A stretch of 64,000 nucleotides of DNA from Streptomyces sannanensis (GTDB lineage Bacteria > Actinomycetota > Actinomycetes > Streptomycetales > Streptomycetaceae): positions 1,364,001 to 1,428,000 of the forward strand of contig NZ_BAAAYL010000001.1 in assembly GCF_039536205.1 (NCBI RefSeq). Direction: 5' to 3'. This document shows, piece after piece, positions 15,955-26,372 of the stretch (positions are counted from its first letter, which is position 1; every line of letters begins with the position of its first letter). The notes beneath the pieces were generated by a model. The model was not told the origin of the DNA. It was given only the letters and a program-made list of their open reading frames with translations, and searched no databases. The translations under genes were made by a program, and so were the position numbers.

Positions 15955-17151
15955 TCAGCGGAACGCGTCGAGACCGGTGAGCGCCTTGCCCAGCACCAGC
16001 TGGTGCATCTCGACGGTGCCCTCGTAGGTGAGCACGGACTCCAGGTTGGTCGCGTGCCGCATGACCGGGTACTCGAGCGAGATCCCGTTGGCACCGAGGA
16101 TGGTGCGTGAGGTGCGGCAGATCTCGATCGCCTCCCGCACATTGTTGAGCTTCCCGAAGCTGACCTGCTCCGGGCGGAGCTTCCCCGCATCCATCCGCAG
16201 GCCGAGGTGATGGGCGAGCAGGATGCCCTTGTGCAGTTCCAGCGCCATGTCCGCGAGCTTGGCTTGGGTGAGCTGGAAGCCGCCGATCGGCCTGCCGAAC
16301 TGCTCGCGCGTCTTCGCGTACTCCAGCGCCGCCTCGAAGCTGGAGCGCGCCGCCCCCATGGCACCCCAGACGATTCCGTAGCGCGCATGGCTCAGACAGC
16401 TGAGCGGGCCACGCAGCCCGGTGACGCCCGGCAGCACCGCGTCATCGGGCAGCCGCACCTCGTCGAGGACGAGCTCACTGGTGACCGAGGCGCGCAGGGA
16501 CCACTTGTGCTTGATCTCGGGGGCCGAGAAGCCGGGCGCGTCGGTGGGGACCGCGAAACCGCGGATGCCCTCGTCGGTCTGCGCCCAGACCACGGCGACC
16601 CCGGCCACCGAGCCGTTGGTGATCCACATCTTACGGCCGGTGAGCACCCAGTCGCCGCCGTCGCGCTTGGCGTACGTACGCATCGAGGCGGGGTCGGAGC
16701 CGTGGTCGGGCTCGGTCAGCCCGAAGCAGCCGATGATCTCGCCGGCCGCCATGCCCGGCAGCCACCGCTGCTTCTGCTCCTCGGAGCCGAAGCGGTGGAT
16801 GGCGTACATCGCGAGAGATCCCTGTACGGAGACCAGGGAGCGGATACCGGAGTCGGCGGCCTCCAGCTCCAGGCAGGCGAGCCCGTACTGGACGGCGCTC
16901 GCGCCCGCGCAGCCGTAGCCCTCCAAGGACATGCCGAGGGCGCCGATCGAGCCGAGTTCGCGGGCCAGCTCGCGGATGCCGGGCAGCTCTCCGCGCTCGT
17001 ACCAGTCGGCGATGTGCGGCATCACCCGGTCGGCGGCCCATGAGCGGACCGTGTCACGGATCGCGAGATCCTCCGGGCTCAGCAGATCATCGAGGCCGAG
17101 GGGGTCGACGGGGTCGAACGGCGGCAGCTTCGAGGACGGAGTTGCGGACAT
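15955..17151 (-). CDS. Acyl-CoA dehydrogenase (glutaryl-CoA dehydrogenase-like)
   Basis: A protein of 398 residues. ATG 17151 is chosen because GGAGG lies seven bases upstream (a longer frame to 17175 has none). It shows the FAD acyl-CoA dehydrogenase pattern: IIGCFGLTEPDHGSDPASM, VLTGRKMWITNGSVAGVAVVWA, REQFGRPIGGFQLTQAKLADM, and LTYEGTVEMHQLVLGKALTG, where Glu in YEGT is the catalytic base as in glutaryl-CoA dehydrogenase. It probably oxidises glutaryl-CoA or a short branched acyl-CoA in amino-acid catabolism. The product seems cytosolic. Substrate is inferred from family resemblance. Confidence 0.88.
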   Translation of the reverse strand: MSATPSSKLPPFDPVDPLGLDDLLSPEDLAIRDTVRSWAADRVMPHIADWYERGELPGIRELARELGSIGALGMSLEGYGCAGASAVQYGLACLELEAADSGIRSLVSVQGSLAMYAIHRFGSEEQKQRWLPGMAAGEIIGCFGLTEPDHGSDPASMRTYAKRDGGDWVLTGRKMWITNGSVAGVAVVWAQTDEGIRGFAVPTDAPGFSAPEIKHKWSLRASVTSELVLDEVRLPDDAVLPGVTGLRGPLSCLSHARYGIVWGAMGAARSSFEAALEYAKTREQFGRPIGGFQLTQAKLADMALELHKGILLAHHLGLRMDAGKLRPEQVSFGKLNNVREAIEICRTSRTILGANGISLEYPVMRHATNLESVLTYEGTVEMHQLVLGKALTGLDAFR

Positions 17152-17259
17152 GACGGGGCCTCCGGGCACTCTCACGCGGCCGTGCTCGCCCGGGGACAGC
17201 CCCCGGCGAACACAACCAAAACTAGCAGCGGTAGTTATTGCTGCCGCTGACGTTACGGC

Positions 17260-18906
17260 TCAGTGTGCCGCTCGTCCAGACCCGGCCGTCTCCGCCGGCT
17301 CGCGCCGCACCGGCGCGGGAACCTCCGCGGCCACCTCCCGGTCCGCCGGCGGCTCCGCCGCCCCCTCGGGCACGGGGCAATCCATCACCTTCGGCAGCCG
17401 CAGCGCCGCCAGGGCGCCGAGCAGCAGCAGACCGGCGCTGACCACCAGCGTGACGTGCAGGCCGTGGACGAAGGAGTCCCGCGCCGCAGCCCGCAGCGCC
17501 TGCCCGGCCGGTCCGCCCAGCTGCAGGGCCACCTGATAGGCCTCGCCTAGCGAGTTGGCCGCGTCCGCGCCGGCCTCGGCCGGGACGCCGGCCACCCGCG
17601 ACAGCCCCGGGGCGTAGGCGGCGTTCATGACACTGCCGAGGAGGGCGATGCCCATGCCCGCGCCGAGCTGGTACGAGGTCTCTCCGATGGCCGCGGCGCC
17701 GCCGGCGCGATCGGCCGGGGCCTCGCTGAGCATCGACTCGTACGCCCCGAAGAGCGTGGTCTGCAGCCCGAAGCCGAGCAGTACGAAGCCCGTCGTGAGC
17801 AGCGCCGGCCGGTCGTGGTACCCCATCAGGGTCAGCAGCAGCACCGCGAGAGCGGTGAGCACGAAGCCCAGCGAGACCATCAGCCGCGGGCCGGTCCGGC
17901 GCAGTGTGTACGAGCCGGTGGCGCCGGCCGCCATGGCGGCGAAGGTCAGCGGCAGCAGCCTCAGCCCGGTCTCCAGCGGGCTGAGGTCCAGCACCAGCTG
18001 GAGGTACTGGACGGCGATCAGCTCCAGGCCGACCAGCGCCAGCATGGCCAGCACGATGCAGCCGACCGAGGTGGCGAAGGCGGTCCTGGCGAACATCCTG
18101 ATGTCGATCAGCGGATGTTCGCGGCGCTTCTGCCGCCGCACAAAGAGGACCAGCAGGGTGGCGCCGACCAGCAGCGGGCCGAGCGTGCCGAGGCCGAGCA
18201 CGGTTCCGCCGCCGCCCAGCCGCTTGACGCCGAGGACCGAGCCGAGCACTCCGGCCGCGGCCATGAGTGCGCCGAGCACGTCCCAGGGGCCGTCGCCGCT
18301 GCCTCTCGACTCGGGCAGCAGCCAGCGGCCGAGCGGCAGGATGAGCGCCATCAGCGGAATGTTGATCAGGAAGACCGAGCCCCACCAGAAGTTCTCGACG
18401 AGGAAGCCGCCGAGTACGGGTCCGGTGGCGGCGCCGACCGCGGCCACCGCGGTCCAGACGCCGATGGCCGTCGCCCGCTCACGGCGGTCCGGGAAGACCT
18501 GGCGCAGGATCGACAGGGTCGCCGGCATGATCATCGCGCCGCCGACGCCGAGCAGGGCGCGGGCCGCGATCAGTACCTGAGGGGTGCCGGCGAGGGCGGC
18601 GACGGCGGAGGCCGTACCGAAGATCGCGTAACCGAGCAGCAGAATGCGGCGGCGCCCGACCCGGTCACCCAGCGTGCCGAAGAGGATCAGCAGCGAGGCA
18701 CAGATCAGCGGATAGGCGTCGACGATCCAGAGCAGCTCCATGGCGCTGGGGCGCAGGTCCTCGGTGACCGCGGGGATGGCGACATGCAGCACGGTCGCGT
18801 CGAGCGCGACCAGCAGGAGGCTGACGCAGAGGACGACGAGGACGACCCAGCGGTTGGTGCCGACTCCCGCAGACGGCCGGAGGCCGGCGGTGGTCGTCCG
18901 GGTCAT
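17260..18906 (-). CDS. MFS drug:H+ antiporter, DHA2 (14-TM) family
   Basis: A protein of 548 residues. ATG 18906 follows GGGAGG by eight bases; an upstream extension is rejected. About 14 hydrophobic segments are visible, beginning WVVLVVLCVSLLLVALDATV. Loop 2-3 has the MFS motif A (GTLGDRVGRRRILLLG). Helix 5 has the antiporter motif C (AAVGAATGPVLGGFLVE), and the DxTxxxVALP-like start reads LDATVLHVAIP. These mark a DHA2 exporter such as QacA/SmvA-type multidrug pumps. No regulator gene is adjacent. The substrate is unknown. The C-terminal 50 residues are charged and cytoplasmic. Confidence 0.9.
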   Translation of the reverse strand: MTRTTTAGLRPSAGVGTNRWVVLVVLCVSLLLVALDATVLHVAIPAVTEDLRPSAMELLWIVDAYPLICASLLILFGTLGDRVGRRRILLLGYAIFGTASAVAALAGTPQVLIAARALLGVGGAMIMPATLSILRQVFPDRRERATAIGVWTAVAAVGAATGPVLGGFLVENFWWGSVFLINIPLMALILPLGRWLLPESRGSGDGPWDVLGALMAAAGVLGSVLGVKRLGGGGTVLGLGTLGPLLVGATLLVLFVRRQKRREHPLIDIRMFARTAFATSVGCIVLAMLALVGLELIAVQYLQLVLDLSPLETGLRLLPLTFAAMAAGATGSYTLRRTGPRLMVSLGFVLTALAVLLLTLMGYHDRPALLTTGFVLLGFGLQTTLFGAYESMLSEAPADRAGGAAAIGETSYQLGAGMGIALLGSVMNAAYAPGLSRVAGVPAEAGADAANSLGEAYQVALQLGGPAGQALRAAARDSFVHGLHVTLVVSAGLLLLGALAALRLPKVMDCPVPEGAAEPPADREVAAEVPAPVRREPAETAGSGRAAH

Positions 18907-19379
18907 GCATGTACCTCCCACTGCTGGGCCTGATCCGGGACGGTTCCCGGACCTCGGCCCGGTCGATTCCCTCGCGCTCGGCGGACCGGCGGAGGGTGTC
19001 CCCGGGGGCCCGGCATCGACGGACGAGTGAGCCGCCAGCGTACGCGAGTTCACACCAGTGGCGCGTGGTCCACCTCTCACGGCGGCACGCGACGGTGTGT
19101 GGCGTGCGCCACTCCGGGGGCCGAAGTAAGTGATCTTGATACGGCCCGCCACCCTCCCGGCACCGCCCGGGAAATTCCCGCACTATGCCGCCGAGAGACA
19201 ATTAAACGGCCCGGAAACACCCTCCCGACACGCCCAGGAAAGAATAGCGGAGAACGTCACTCGCTTTTCCGGACGGCCCCCCGAAAAGCGCTCGCGTGAG
19301 ACCTACTCCACATCACATCGTCGTCACGAACAGCCCGGATCGGCTTGGCCCGACACTCACTCGCTGTAACGTCGATTGA
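18907..19379. other. Divergent intergenic region between MFS and PAP2 genes
   Basis: 473 bp with divergent promoters expected. The right part (about 19130-19300) is less GC-rich than its surroundings. I see no convincing gene, repeat or operator in it. Confidence 0.5.
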
Positions 19380-20387
19380 GTGCGTACCGACCGAATCTTC
19401 GCCCGCCTGGACCGGGAGCTGGAGCCGCCGAAGACAGAGATCCCCCGGATGAGCCGTACCCGTCGGGCTCTCTTCGGAACGACGCTGGCCTTCTATGTGG
19501 CCATCGTCGTGGCCGTGCTGACGACGTCCTGGCTGGTGGCCCTGGACTGGAAGGTCATGCTCTTCCGGCCGTACGAGCAGTGGCCCGAAGTGCACGCCAC
19601 GCTGGACTACTTCGTGGTGCTCGGCCAGCGCGGACCCACCGCCGTGATGGTGGCGGCCTGGCTCGGCTGGCGCTCATGGCGCCAGCACACCCTGCGCCCG
19701 CTGCTGGTGCTGGCCACCTCGTTGCTGCTGCTGAACACCACGGTGGGCGCGGTCAAGATCGGACTCGGCCGGCTCGGCCCTCACTACGCGACGCAGATCG
19801 GCTCGGCCGAACTCTTCGCCGGCGGCGACATATTTCCTTCCGGACACACCGCCAACGCCGTCGTGACCTGGGGAATCCTGTCGTACTTGGCCACCACCCC
19901 CCGGGCCAGGCGGTGGCTCTCGGTCCTCTCCGCCGTGGTCGCTCTCGGAGTCGGTGCGACCACGGTCTACCTCGGTACGCACTGGCTGAGCGATGTGCTG
20001 CTCGGCTGGGCGGCGGGCCTGCTGATCCTGCTGGCACTGCCCTGGTTCGAGCCGCTGATCGCCCGTACCGAGGCCTGGATCTTCGCCATGCGCGAACTGT
20101 GGCGCGCCCGCCGCGGCACCGTTCCCGCACTGCCCGTCCCTGCCGGGAACGGTGCCGCGATAGTGCCGCAGCGCCGCCCCGCCCAGAAAGAGCCGGTACG
20201 CGAGCCGGTGAGCGCCGGCGGTTCCGGACGGTCCACGACCGGCCGGAGCGGCGGGCACCTCGGCGCACGCCCGCACGCAATACGTTCGGAGCGCACACCG
20301 GTCACCCCGGCCGGCAGCAGACATCCGTCGCACTCCGACCGTGCGCCCCGCGGAGCGTCACCGGCCCGCCCGGTGACGGGCGGCTGA
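19380..20387 (+). CDS. PAP2-family membrane phosphatase
   Basis: A protein of 335 residues with a GTG start and no obvious ribosome-binding site. Five or six membrane segments are visible (LAFYVAIVVAVLTTSWLVAL, PLLVLATSLLLLNTTVG, VLSAVVALGVGATTVYLG, GWAAGLLILLALPWF). The PAP2 phosphatase motifs are KIGLGRLGP, FPSGHTAN and YLGTHWLSDVLLGW, giving the catalytic His pair and Asp. It should dephosphorylate a lipid phosphate such as phosphatidic acid or undecaprenyl pyrophosphate. The last ~100 residues are a disordered basic Pro/Arg/Ser tail, longer than usual. A bidirectional terminator follows. Confidence 0.88.
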   Translation: MRTDRIFARLDRELEPPKTEIPRMSRTRRALFGTTLAFYVAIVVAVLTTSWLVALDWKVMLFRPYEQWPEVHATLDYFVVLGQRGPTAVMVAAWLGWRSWRQHTLRPLLVLATSLLLLNTTVGAVKIGLGRLGPHYATQIGSAELFAGGDIFPSGHTANAVVTWGILSYLATTPRARRWLSVLSAVVALGVGATTVYLGTHWLSDVLLGWAAGLLILLALPWFEPLIARTEAWIFAMRELWRARRGTVPALPVPAGNGAAIVPQRRPAQKEPVREPVSAGGSGRSTTGRSGGHLGARPHAIRSERTPVTPAGSRHPSHSDRAPRGASPARPVTGG

Positions 20388-20431
20388 CAGCCCCCGGGCG
20401 CGGGGAGGTACGCACCACTCCCCCGCCCGTG

Positions 20432-20469
20432 AAGGCCCCGGCGGCTCCTGGAGGAGCCGCCGGGGCCTT
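20432..20469. terminator. Bidirectional hairpin terminator
   Basis: A perfect 17-bp stem AAGGCCCCGGCGGCTCC with its complement encloses a 4-base loop. It sits between the converging PAP2 and I78-inhibitor genes and can serve both strands. Confidence 0.85.
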
Positions 20470-20471
20470 CG

Positions 20472-20687
20472 TCAGCCCTTCCAGCAGCGGACCACCCTGC
20501 CGCCGTCGACTTCGAAGTTCAGCCGCCCCGCCAGGTACTCCATCGTGATGATGGCGCCCGGCGGCAGCGCCCTGACGGTCGTCCAGCCGCGCACTCGGGC
20601 CAGCCGCTTCGCGGCTTCCGCGTCGAGGCCGACATAGGACTCGGGGGCGTCGTCGGACTGTGCGGGAGGGATCGGTATGGATGCCAT
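20472..20687 (-). CDS. I78-family peptidase inhibitor-like protein
   Basis: A small protein of 71 residues (ATG 20687; GTG/ATG codons up to 20708 would lengthen it slightly). After a Pro-rich start it reads ESYVGLDAEAAKRLARVRG, WTTVRALPPGAIITMEYLAG, RLNFEVDGGRVVRCWKG. The pattern (leading acidic/Ala helix, RxLPPGxxxTxDxxxxRLN, then xVxxxxCG) is that of proteinase inhibitor I78 proteins, with Cys near the C-terminus. No signal peptide is seen, so an intracellular role is possible. Whether it inhibits a protease is unknown. Confidence 0.72.
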   Translation of the reverse strand: MASIPIPPAQSDDAPESYVGLDAEAAKRLARVRGWTTVRALPPGAIITMEYLAGRLNFEVDGGRVVRCWKG

Positions 20688-21057
20688 GACACTCACGGTA
20701 GGCGGCACCGCACGGTGACGGAAGCCGGGGCCGCGGGCACCCCCGGGCGGTCCACGTACCCCACCCGGTCACACTTCTGTCACAGGACCACGACACGCGT
20801 TCACCCCGAACGACTTCACCCGAACGGGCAGTTCCTGACTCCGGAGGAAGCTATTCCACAGCCCCTTCCGAGACGCCGAATTACCTCCCCGGAATTCCCG
20901 CACGGCACGCCGCCCGAGGGCCGTCGAATTCACAGCTCCCGGCGTACGGTCCCGGCCCGACTGCCCACCGGGAATTTACGGTTTCCTTACACGATCCGCA
21001 GCCGAAGTCCGAGCCGCGGAGACTGGCTCGCGGCCATCGGACGGCACGGGGAGCGGC
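20688..21057. other. Intergenic region between I78 gene and TnpB/WYL remnants
   Basis: 370 bp of lower GC than its neighbours in the middle (GGAATTCC, GAATTTACGG words). No gene or convincing signal is seen. It is probably decayed sequence downstream of the lost WYL gene. Confidence 0.4.
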
Positions 21058-21147
21058 TCAGTCGAGAGCCCGGGACAGCCGGTCCCGGACCGTCCTGATG
21101 TGCTCGGTGAGCTCCCTGGGCTCGACGACCTCGACGTCGAAGCCCAT
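21058..21147 (-). pseudogene. C-terminal remnant of a WYL-domain regulator
   Basis: Only the last ~29 codons remain: GFDVEVVEPRELTEHIRTV then RDRLSRALD and TGA. This resembles the C-terminal end of WYL-domain transcriptional regulators (hydrophobic strand, E-P-x-E-L, amphipathic helix with Arg). It is joined in another frame directly to the truncated TnpB gene. The rest of the regulator gene is absent. Confidence 0.5.
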
Positions 21148-22005
21148 GAACACCCTTGGCCCACTTGCGGCCGGTGTCCTGCCGCTGCCGGGCGACCTTC
21201 TTGTACAGCTTGGCCCGCAGCCGCTTCGCTGCGCGGTATCCCTTCGAGGCGGCCTGCCCCTTCTTCGGACGGCGGCGGGCCATCATCCGGTCGTACCGGG
21301 TCAGCTTCGCGGCGGCCGTCCTGCCGTACTCGGCGTGCGGCAGGTCGTGGGCGTCGCTGGTAGTGGTGGCGGTCTCCTTCACACCTCAGTCCACGCCGAT
21401 CACTCGCCCTGTCTCAGGGAGCTGCCGGGCCTCGGTGGGGGCGACAAAGCCGGCGTACCAGTGGCCGAGGTCCTGGTACACGCGCACCGAGGACGGAGCG
21501 GCGGGCAGGTCCCGCGACCACACCCCCGTCAGGGAGATGCCGCCCGCGGGGTACCGCTTGCCGTCCTTGAGGCGGAAGCCGCGGGCCGGGTGTAGTTGAG
21601 CGTCGGCAGCGCCTCACGCTTCGTCTTCCACGTCGGCATCCCAGCCCGACGCGCCACGGGCAGCCGGTCCTTGATGTCCTTCTGGGCCCTGGCGCGGGAT
21701 GTGCCGAAGTCCCGGATCAACTGCTGCTGAGGAACCGAGCTGCCCTCGGCCGGCCACGGCGTTGTCCGCCGGGCCTCGGTCAGCATCCTGTCGAACTGGG
21801 CCGGACCGCAGGTCCGCTCAGGTGTGCCTTCGGGGCGGTTCTGGTTCCAGGCGTGTATCTGCCGGGACTTGGCCACGCACTCGTTCCAGATCCAGCGGCA
21901 TCGGTCCCACTCCGCCATGAGGGAAGTGCGGACGGTGGACGGCACGCGAAGCCGGAAAGCGAACCGGGCATACCCGGCGTCCTCAGCTACCTGCGGCGGC
22001 GCCAT
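21148..22005 (-). pseudogene. Decayed IS605-type TnpB (RNA-guided nuclease family) gene
   Basis: The N-terminal half reads ARFAFRLRVPSTVRTSLMAE and CRWIWNECVAKSRQIHAWN, then LIRDFGTSRARAQKDIKDRL. After a frameshift come GGISLTGVWSRDLP and VRVYQDLGHWYAGFVAP. The first RuvC motif appears as VIGVD followed by an in-frame TGA where Trp/Trp-Gly is expected (GVD*GVKETATT), then RYDRMMARRRPKKGQ and AAKRLRAKLYKKVARQRQDT. The gene stops at WAKGV, lacking the remaining RuvC motifs (Glu and second Asp) and the zinc ribbon. No TnpA is nearby. The product cannot be active; any guide (omega) RNA end is lost with the 3' part. Confidence 0.8.
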
Positions 22006-22152
22006 GCCCCCATACGCTCGCGACGTCCGGTGCGGTGCATCGCGGCGTTGTGTTGGGCGCGCTCGACGCGGCGGTCGTGGTCGCCGAGCCACGGCTGCCG
22101 GCGACCGTCCGCACGGCGGTGGTGCACGAACTGCGCCGCGGCTCGGTGGTCT

Positions 22153-23190
<1,038 letters not shown>

Positions 23191-23657
23191 CGCCTGGGGG
23201 CCGCTCCGCCCCGCCCGCCGCGGGGTGGTGCGGGCTTTGCCGGTTCCGTGCCGTACTGGCCGACGCGGATCGGCGGGCGCATCCGGGGTGGTGCTCGGTG
23301 CACACGGCGGAGGGATCCAGGGAGCCCCTGCCCGGACTTCAACCGATTCCGCGCCATTCCAGGTCAGTTGCGAATTGCCGCCGGTATCGTCGAATTCCGG
23401 CCACCCGTTAGATTCGTCGATTTCAGCATTTTTCGACCCGCCAGCCATACGATCCGTGACTCACCTCACCGGTCCAACTCCCGGCAGTCCAGTGGCCGTT
23501 GACATGGAGTGAGGCCCTCCGCGACCCTGCGCACCCTCCGCGCCGGACCGGTTCGACTCCGTTCGCCTTCACGCGTGACTCAGGCCATGGATCGGCCGTT
23601 GTCATCGGTACGAGCCGGGAACGGCCCGGCCGACGCACTCAGTTCGAGGAGTCACCC
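23191..23657. other. Region upstream of the LysM remnant and the 257-aa gene
   Basis: 467 bp. On the minus strand a short frame starting at ATG 23448 (MAGGSKNAEIDESNGWPEF) has an unusual acidic composition and low GC3, but it shows no family resemblance and overlaps degenerate sequence, so I do not call it a gene. The right end should hold the promoter of the plus-strand gene at 23658. Confidence 0.4.
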
Positions 23658-24431
23658 GTGTCGCGCATGCTCTACGTCAGCGAAGACGTACGCGCCGAGA
23701 TCGGCGACGAAGAAGCCGCCCGGCTGCTCGCCGGGGAGGGCGCCCCGGGCACCTACGACTGCACCTCCTGCCGCACCCAGGGCAACTCGGACCAGGAACC
23801 GACCAGCACGGTGCTGTTCGTCGGCGAGGAGACCGCGGTCCTCGCCTTCGCCCATGCCGGCTGCATTCCCTCACAGGTCGTCAGGGTCTCCGAGGAGCAG
23901 TTGCAGGGCGCTGTGCGCAGTATCACGGGCGCGGGCCAGGAACCGCCGGCCGACATCGCGCCCGAGCAGGCCGTGCTCGGTGTCACCAGCGGTCTCGTAC
24001 TGGTCGAGGGAGATCTGCGCCCCGCTCTGGTCGTCGAGCCGACCGCCCCCATCGCCCGGCCCGGATGGGCCCCGGGCGGCGACGAATTCCTGCCGCTCCT
24101 GATCGAGCAGGGATTCCTTCCGGTGACCGAGGTCGGCCGGATGCCCTACCTGCTCTCCGGCTGGTCCGTACTGCTCGCGATGGGCCGACTGCACGCGATT
24201 CTTCAGCCCGGCGCCGGAAGCCCGGTCTCCTGGTGGCAGGCGCACCAGCCGCTCCAGGTCACCGAGGGCTGGCGGGCCGCGGCCACCAGGACGCGGACCG
24301 TCCTGGTCTTCTGCGCGCCCGTCGGCACGATCGGGCACCAGTCGCGCGAGGATCTGCTGCGCGATGCCCTGGAGAAGGCCGCGGCCGGTGGTGTCCTGGT
24401 CGCCGCGGCGATGCCGCTGGCCGGCACCTGA
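23658..24431 (+). CDS. Conserved hypothetical protein (257 aa)
   Basis: GTG 23658 is chosen because GAGGAG lies six bases upstream and it leads into SRMLYVSEDVRAEIGDEEAA. The protein has an early Cys-containing segment (GTYDCTSCRTQGNSDQEPTS) and FAHAGCIPSQVV. Later come LVLVEGDLRPALVVEPTAPI, WAPGGDEFLPLLIEQGFLPV and a closing AAGGVLVAAAMPLAGT. It is cytosolic with no membrane segment. I recognise it only as a type of protein conserved among Streptomyces. It is followed 4 bp later by another unknown gene, so the two probably form an operon. Confidence 0.7.
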   Translation: MSRMLYVSEDVRAEIGDEEAARLLAGEGAPGTYDCTSCRTQGNSDQEPTSTVLFVGEETAVLAFAHAGCIPSQVVRVSEEQLQGAVRSITGAGQEPPADIAPEQAVLGVTSGLVLVEGDLRPALVVEPTAPIARPGWAPGGDEFLPLLIEQGFLPVTEVGRMPYLLSGWSVLLAMGRLHAILQPGAGSPVSWWQAHQPLQVTEGWRAAATRTRTVLVFCAPVGTIGHQSREDLLRDALEKAAAGGVLVAAAMPLAGT

Positions 24432-24435
24432 GCAC

Positions 24436-24855
24436 ATGTCCGCGCCCAGGCCGCATCCTGCGGGCGACGGGGTCGTTGGCACATACGTGCACGCATACGA
24501 CCCCCTCCGCCCGCCGTACCAGATCGCGATCCCCGCCATGCGCCCGTCGCTGGAGGTGACCGGCGGCCACTCCCCCACCCCGATCTACGACGCGTTGTAC
24601 TCCGAGTACCGCCGCGCCCTCAGAGCACTGCCGGGCGACCGGTCGGGCGAGGAGAACCTGAAGTTCACGGGATTCGCCTCCGCGCACCACAGCGGCCGCG
24701 GCTGGCACCTGGTCGGGTATGTCAGCGGCTCCGGGAATCCCGGACACCCGGGCGACACCGGGCACGCCTCCGGATCCTCACGCAACGGCGGGCGGCAGCA
24801 CCCGGGGCATCACCTCCCGGCCGCGCTGCCGCCCGGCCCCCGCAGGGGCCTGTAG
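24436..24855 (+). CDS. Conserved hypothetical protein (139 aa)
   Basis: ATG 24436 begins 4 bp after the stop of the preceding gene. The protein reads MSAPRPHPAGDGVVGTYVHA, then YDPLRPPYQIAIPAMRP, PIYDALYSEYRRALRALPGD and HHSGRGWHLVGYVSG, with a disordered His/Gly-rich end. No known domain is recognised. Codon usage is normal for the window. It converges on der, whose stop lies 5 bp away, leaving no room for a separate terminator. Confidence 0.65.
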   Translation: MSAPRPHPAGDGVVGTYVHAYDPLRPPYQIAIPAMRPSLEVTGGHSPTPIYDALYSEYRRALRALPGDRSGEENLKFTGFASAHHSGRGWHLVGYVSGSGNPGHPGDTGHASGSSRNGGRQHPGHHLPAALPPGPRRGL

Positions 24856-24860
24856 CCCGG

Positions 24861-26309
24861 TTACTTCTTCCGGCCGCGCTTCTCGCGCACCCGCACCGAG
24901 ATGTGGATCGGGGTGCCCTCGAAGCCGAACTCCTCACGCAGCCGCCGCTCGACGAATCGCCGGTAGCCGTGCTCCAGGAAGCCGGAGGCGAAGAGCACGA
25001 AGCGCGGCGGCTTGGTGCCGGCCTGCGTCCCGAAGAGGATGCGGGGCTGCTTGCCGCCGCGGATCGGGTGCGGGTGGGCGGCGACCAGCTCGCCCAGGAA
25101 GGCGTTCAGCCGCCCGGTCGGCACCCGGGTCTCCCAGCCCGCCAGTGCCGTCTCGATCGCCGGGACCAGCTTCTCCATATGACGGCCGGTACGCGCCGAG
25201 ACGTTCACCCGCGGCGCCCAGGAGACCTGCTGCATTTCGGTATCGATCTCGCGCTCGAGGTAGTAGCGGCGCTCCTCGTCGAGGGTGTCCCACTTGTTGT
25301 ACGCGATGACCAGCGCACGGCCCGCCTCGACGGCCATCGTGATGATCCGCTGGTCCTGGACGCTGATGGACTCGCTGGTGTCGATCAGCACGACCGCCAC
25401 CTCCGCCTTCTCGACGGCCGCCGCGGTGCGCAGCGAGGCGTAGTAGTCCGCGCCCTCCTGCAGGTGGACCCGCTTGCGAATACCGGCGGTGTCCACGAAC
25501 TTCCAGGTGGTGCCGCCGAGTTCGATGAGCTCGTCGACCGGGTCGCGGGTGGTGCCCGCGAGCTCGTTGACGACGACCCGCTCCTCGCCCGCAACCTTGT
25601 TCAGCAGGGACGACTTGCCGACGTTCGGGCGGCCGATGAGCGCGATGCGACGCGGACCGCCGACGGCGTTGCCGAAGGTCTGGGCGGGCGCCTCGGGCAG
25701 CGCCTTGAGCACCTCGTCGAGCAGGTCGCCGGTGCCACGGCCGTGCAGCGCGGACACCGGGAAGGGCTCGCCGAGCCCCAGCGACCACAGCATCGCCGCG
25801 TCGGCCTCGCCGGACGGGCCGTCGACCTTGTTGGCGGCCAGCACGACGGGCTTGCCGGCCCGGCGCAGCAGCTTGACGACGGCCTCGTCGGTGTCGGTGG
25901 CGCCGACCGTGGCGTCCACGACGAAGACGACCGCATCGGCGGCCTCGATCGCGAACTCGGCCTGGGCGGCGACGGAGGCGTCGATGCCGAGCACGTCCTG
26001 CTCCCAGCCGCCGGTGTCGACGACCTTGAAGCGGCGGCCGGCCCATTCGGCCTCGTACGTGACACGGTCACGGGTGACGCCGGGCTTGTCCTCGACGACC
26101 GCCTCACGGCGGCCGATGATGCGGTTCACCAGGGTCGACTTGCCGACGTTCGGGCGGCCGACGACGGCGAGGACGGGCAGCGGGCCGTGGCCGGCCTCCT
26201 CGATCGCGCCCTCGACGTCCTCGATGTCGAAGCCTTCTTCCGCGGCGAGCTCCATGAACTCCGCGTACTCGGCGTCGCCGAGCGCTCCGTGGTCGTGCTG
26301 GTCGTTCAT
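24861..26309 (-). CDS. der: Ribosome biogenesis GTPase Der (EngA)
   Basis: A protein of 482 residues with two tandem GTPase domains, each with its own G1 motif ([18 protein letters not shown] near residue 50 and [18 protein letters not shown] near 226). G3 motifs are DTGGW and DTAGI; G4 motifs are NKVD and NKWD. The C-terminal KH-like domain ([19 protein letters not shown]) completes the Der layout. An acidic N-terminal extension of ~45 residues is typical of actinobacteria. Der assists assembly of the 50S ribosomal subunit. It is the last gene of the tyrA-cmk-acyltransferase-der run. Confidence 0.96.
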   Translation of the reverse strand: MNDQHDHGALGDAEYAEFMELAAEEGFDIEDVEGAIEEAGHGPLPVLAVVGRPNVGKSTLVNRIIGRREAVVEDKPGVTRDRVTYEAEWAGRRFKVVDTGGWEQDVLGIDASVAAQAEFAIEAADAVVFVVDATVGATDTDEAVVKLLRRAGKPVVLAANKVDGPSGEADAAMLWSLGLGEPFPVSALHGRGTGDLLDEVLKALPEAPAQTFGNAVGGPRRIALIGRPNVGKSSLLNKVAGEERVVVNELAGTTRDPVDELIELGGTTWKFVDTAGIRKRVHLQEGADYYASLRTAAAVEKAEVAVVLIDTSESISVQDQRIITMAVEAGRALVIAYNKWDTLDEERRYYLEREIDTEMQQVSWAPRVNVSARTGRHMEKLVPAIETALAGWETRVPTGRLNAFLGELVAAHPHPIRGGKQPRILFGTQAGTKPPRFVLFASGFLEHGYRRFVERRLREEFGFEGTPIHISVRVREKRGRKK

Positions 26310-26372
26310 GAAGTCCGTTCCTCGTCGTTCGTGGTGATCGGTGAGCCCGTGGGCTCACTACTCAAGTCTTGC

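Noticed and set aside
23350..23448. Short acidic minus-strand ORF beginning MAGGSKNAEIDE
   Set aside because: No ribosome-binding site of note, atypical GC3 for the window, and it runs into degenerate Pro/Arg text; could be real but is unsupported.
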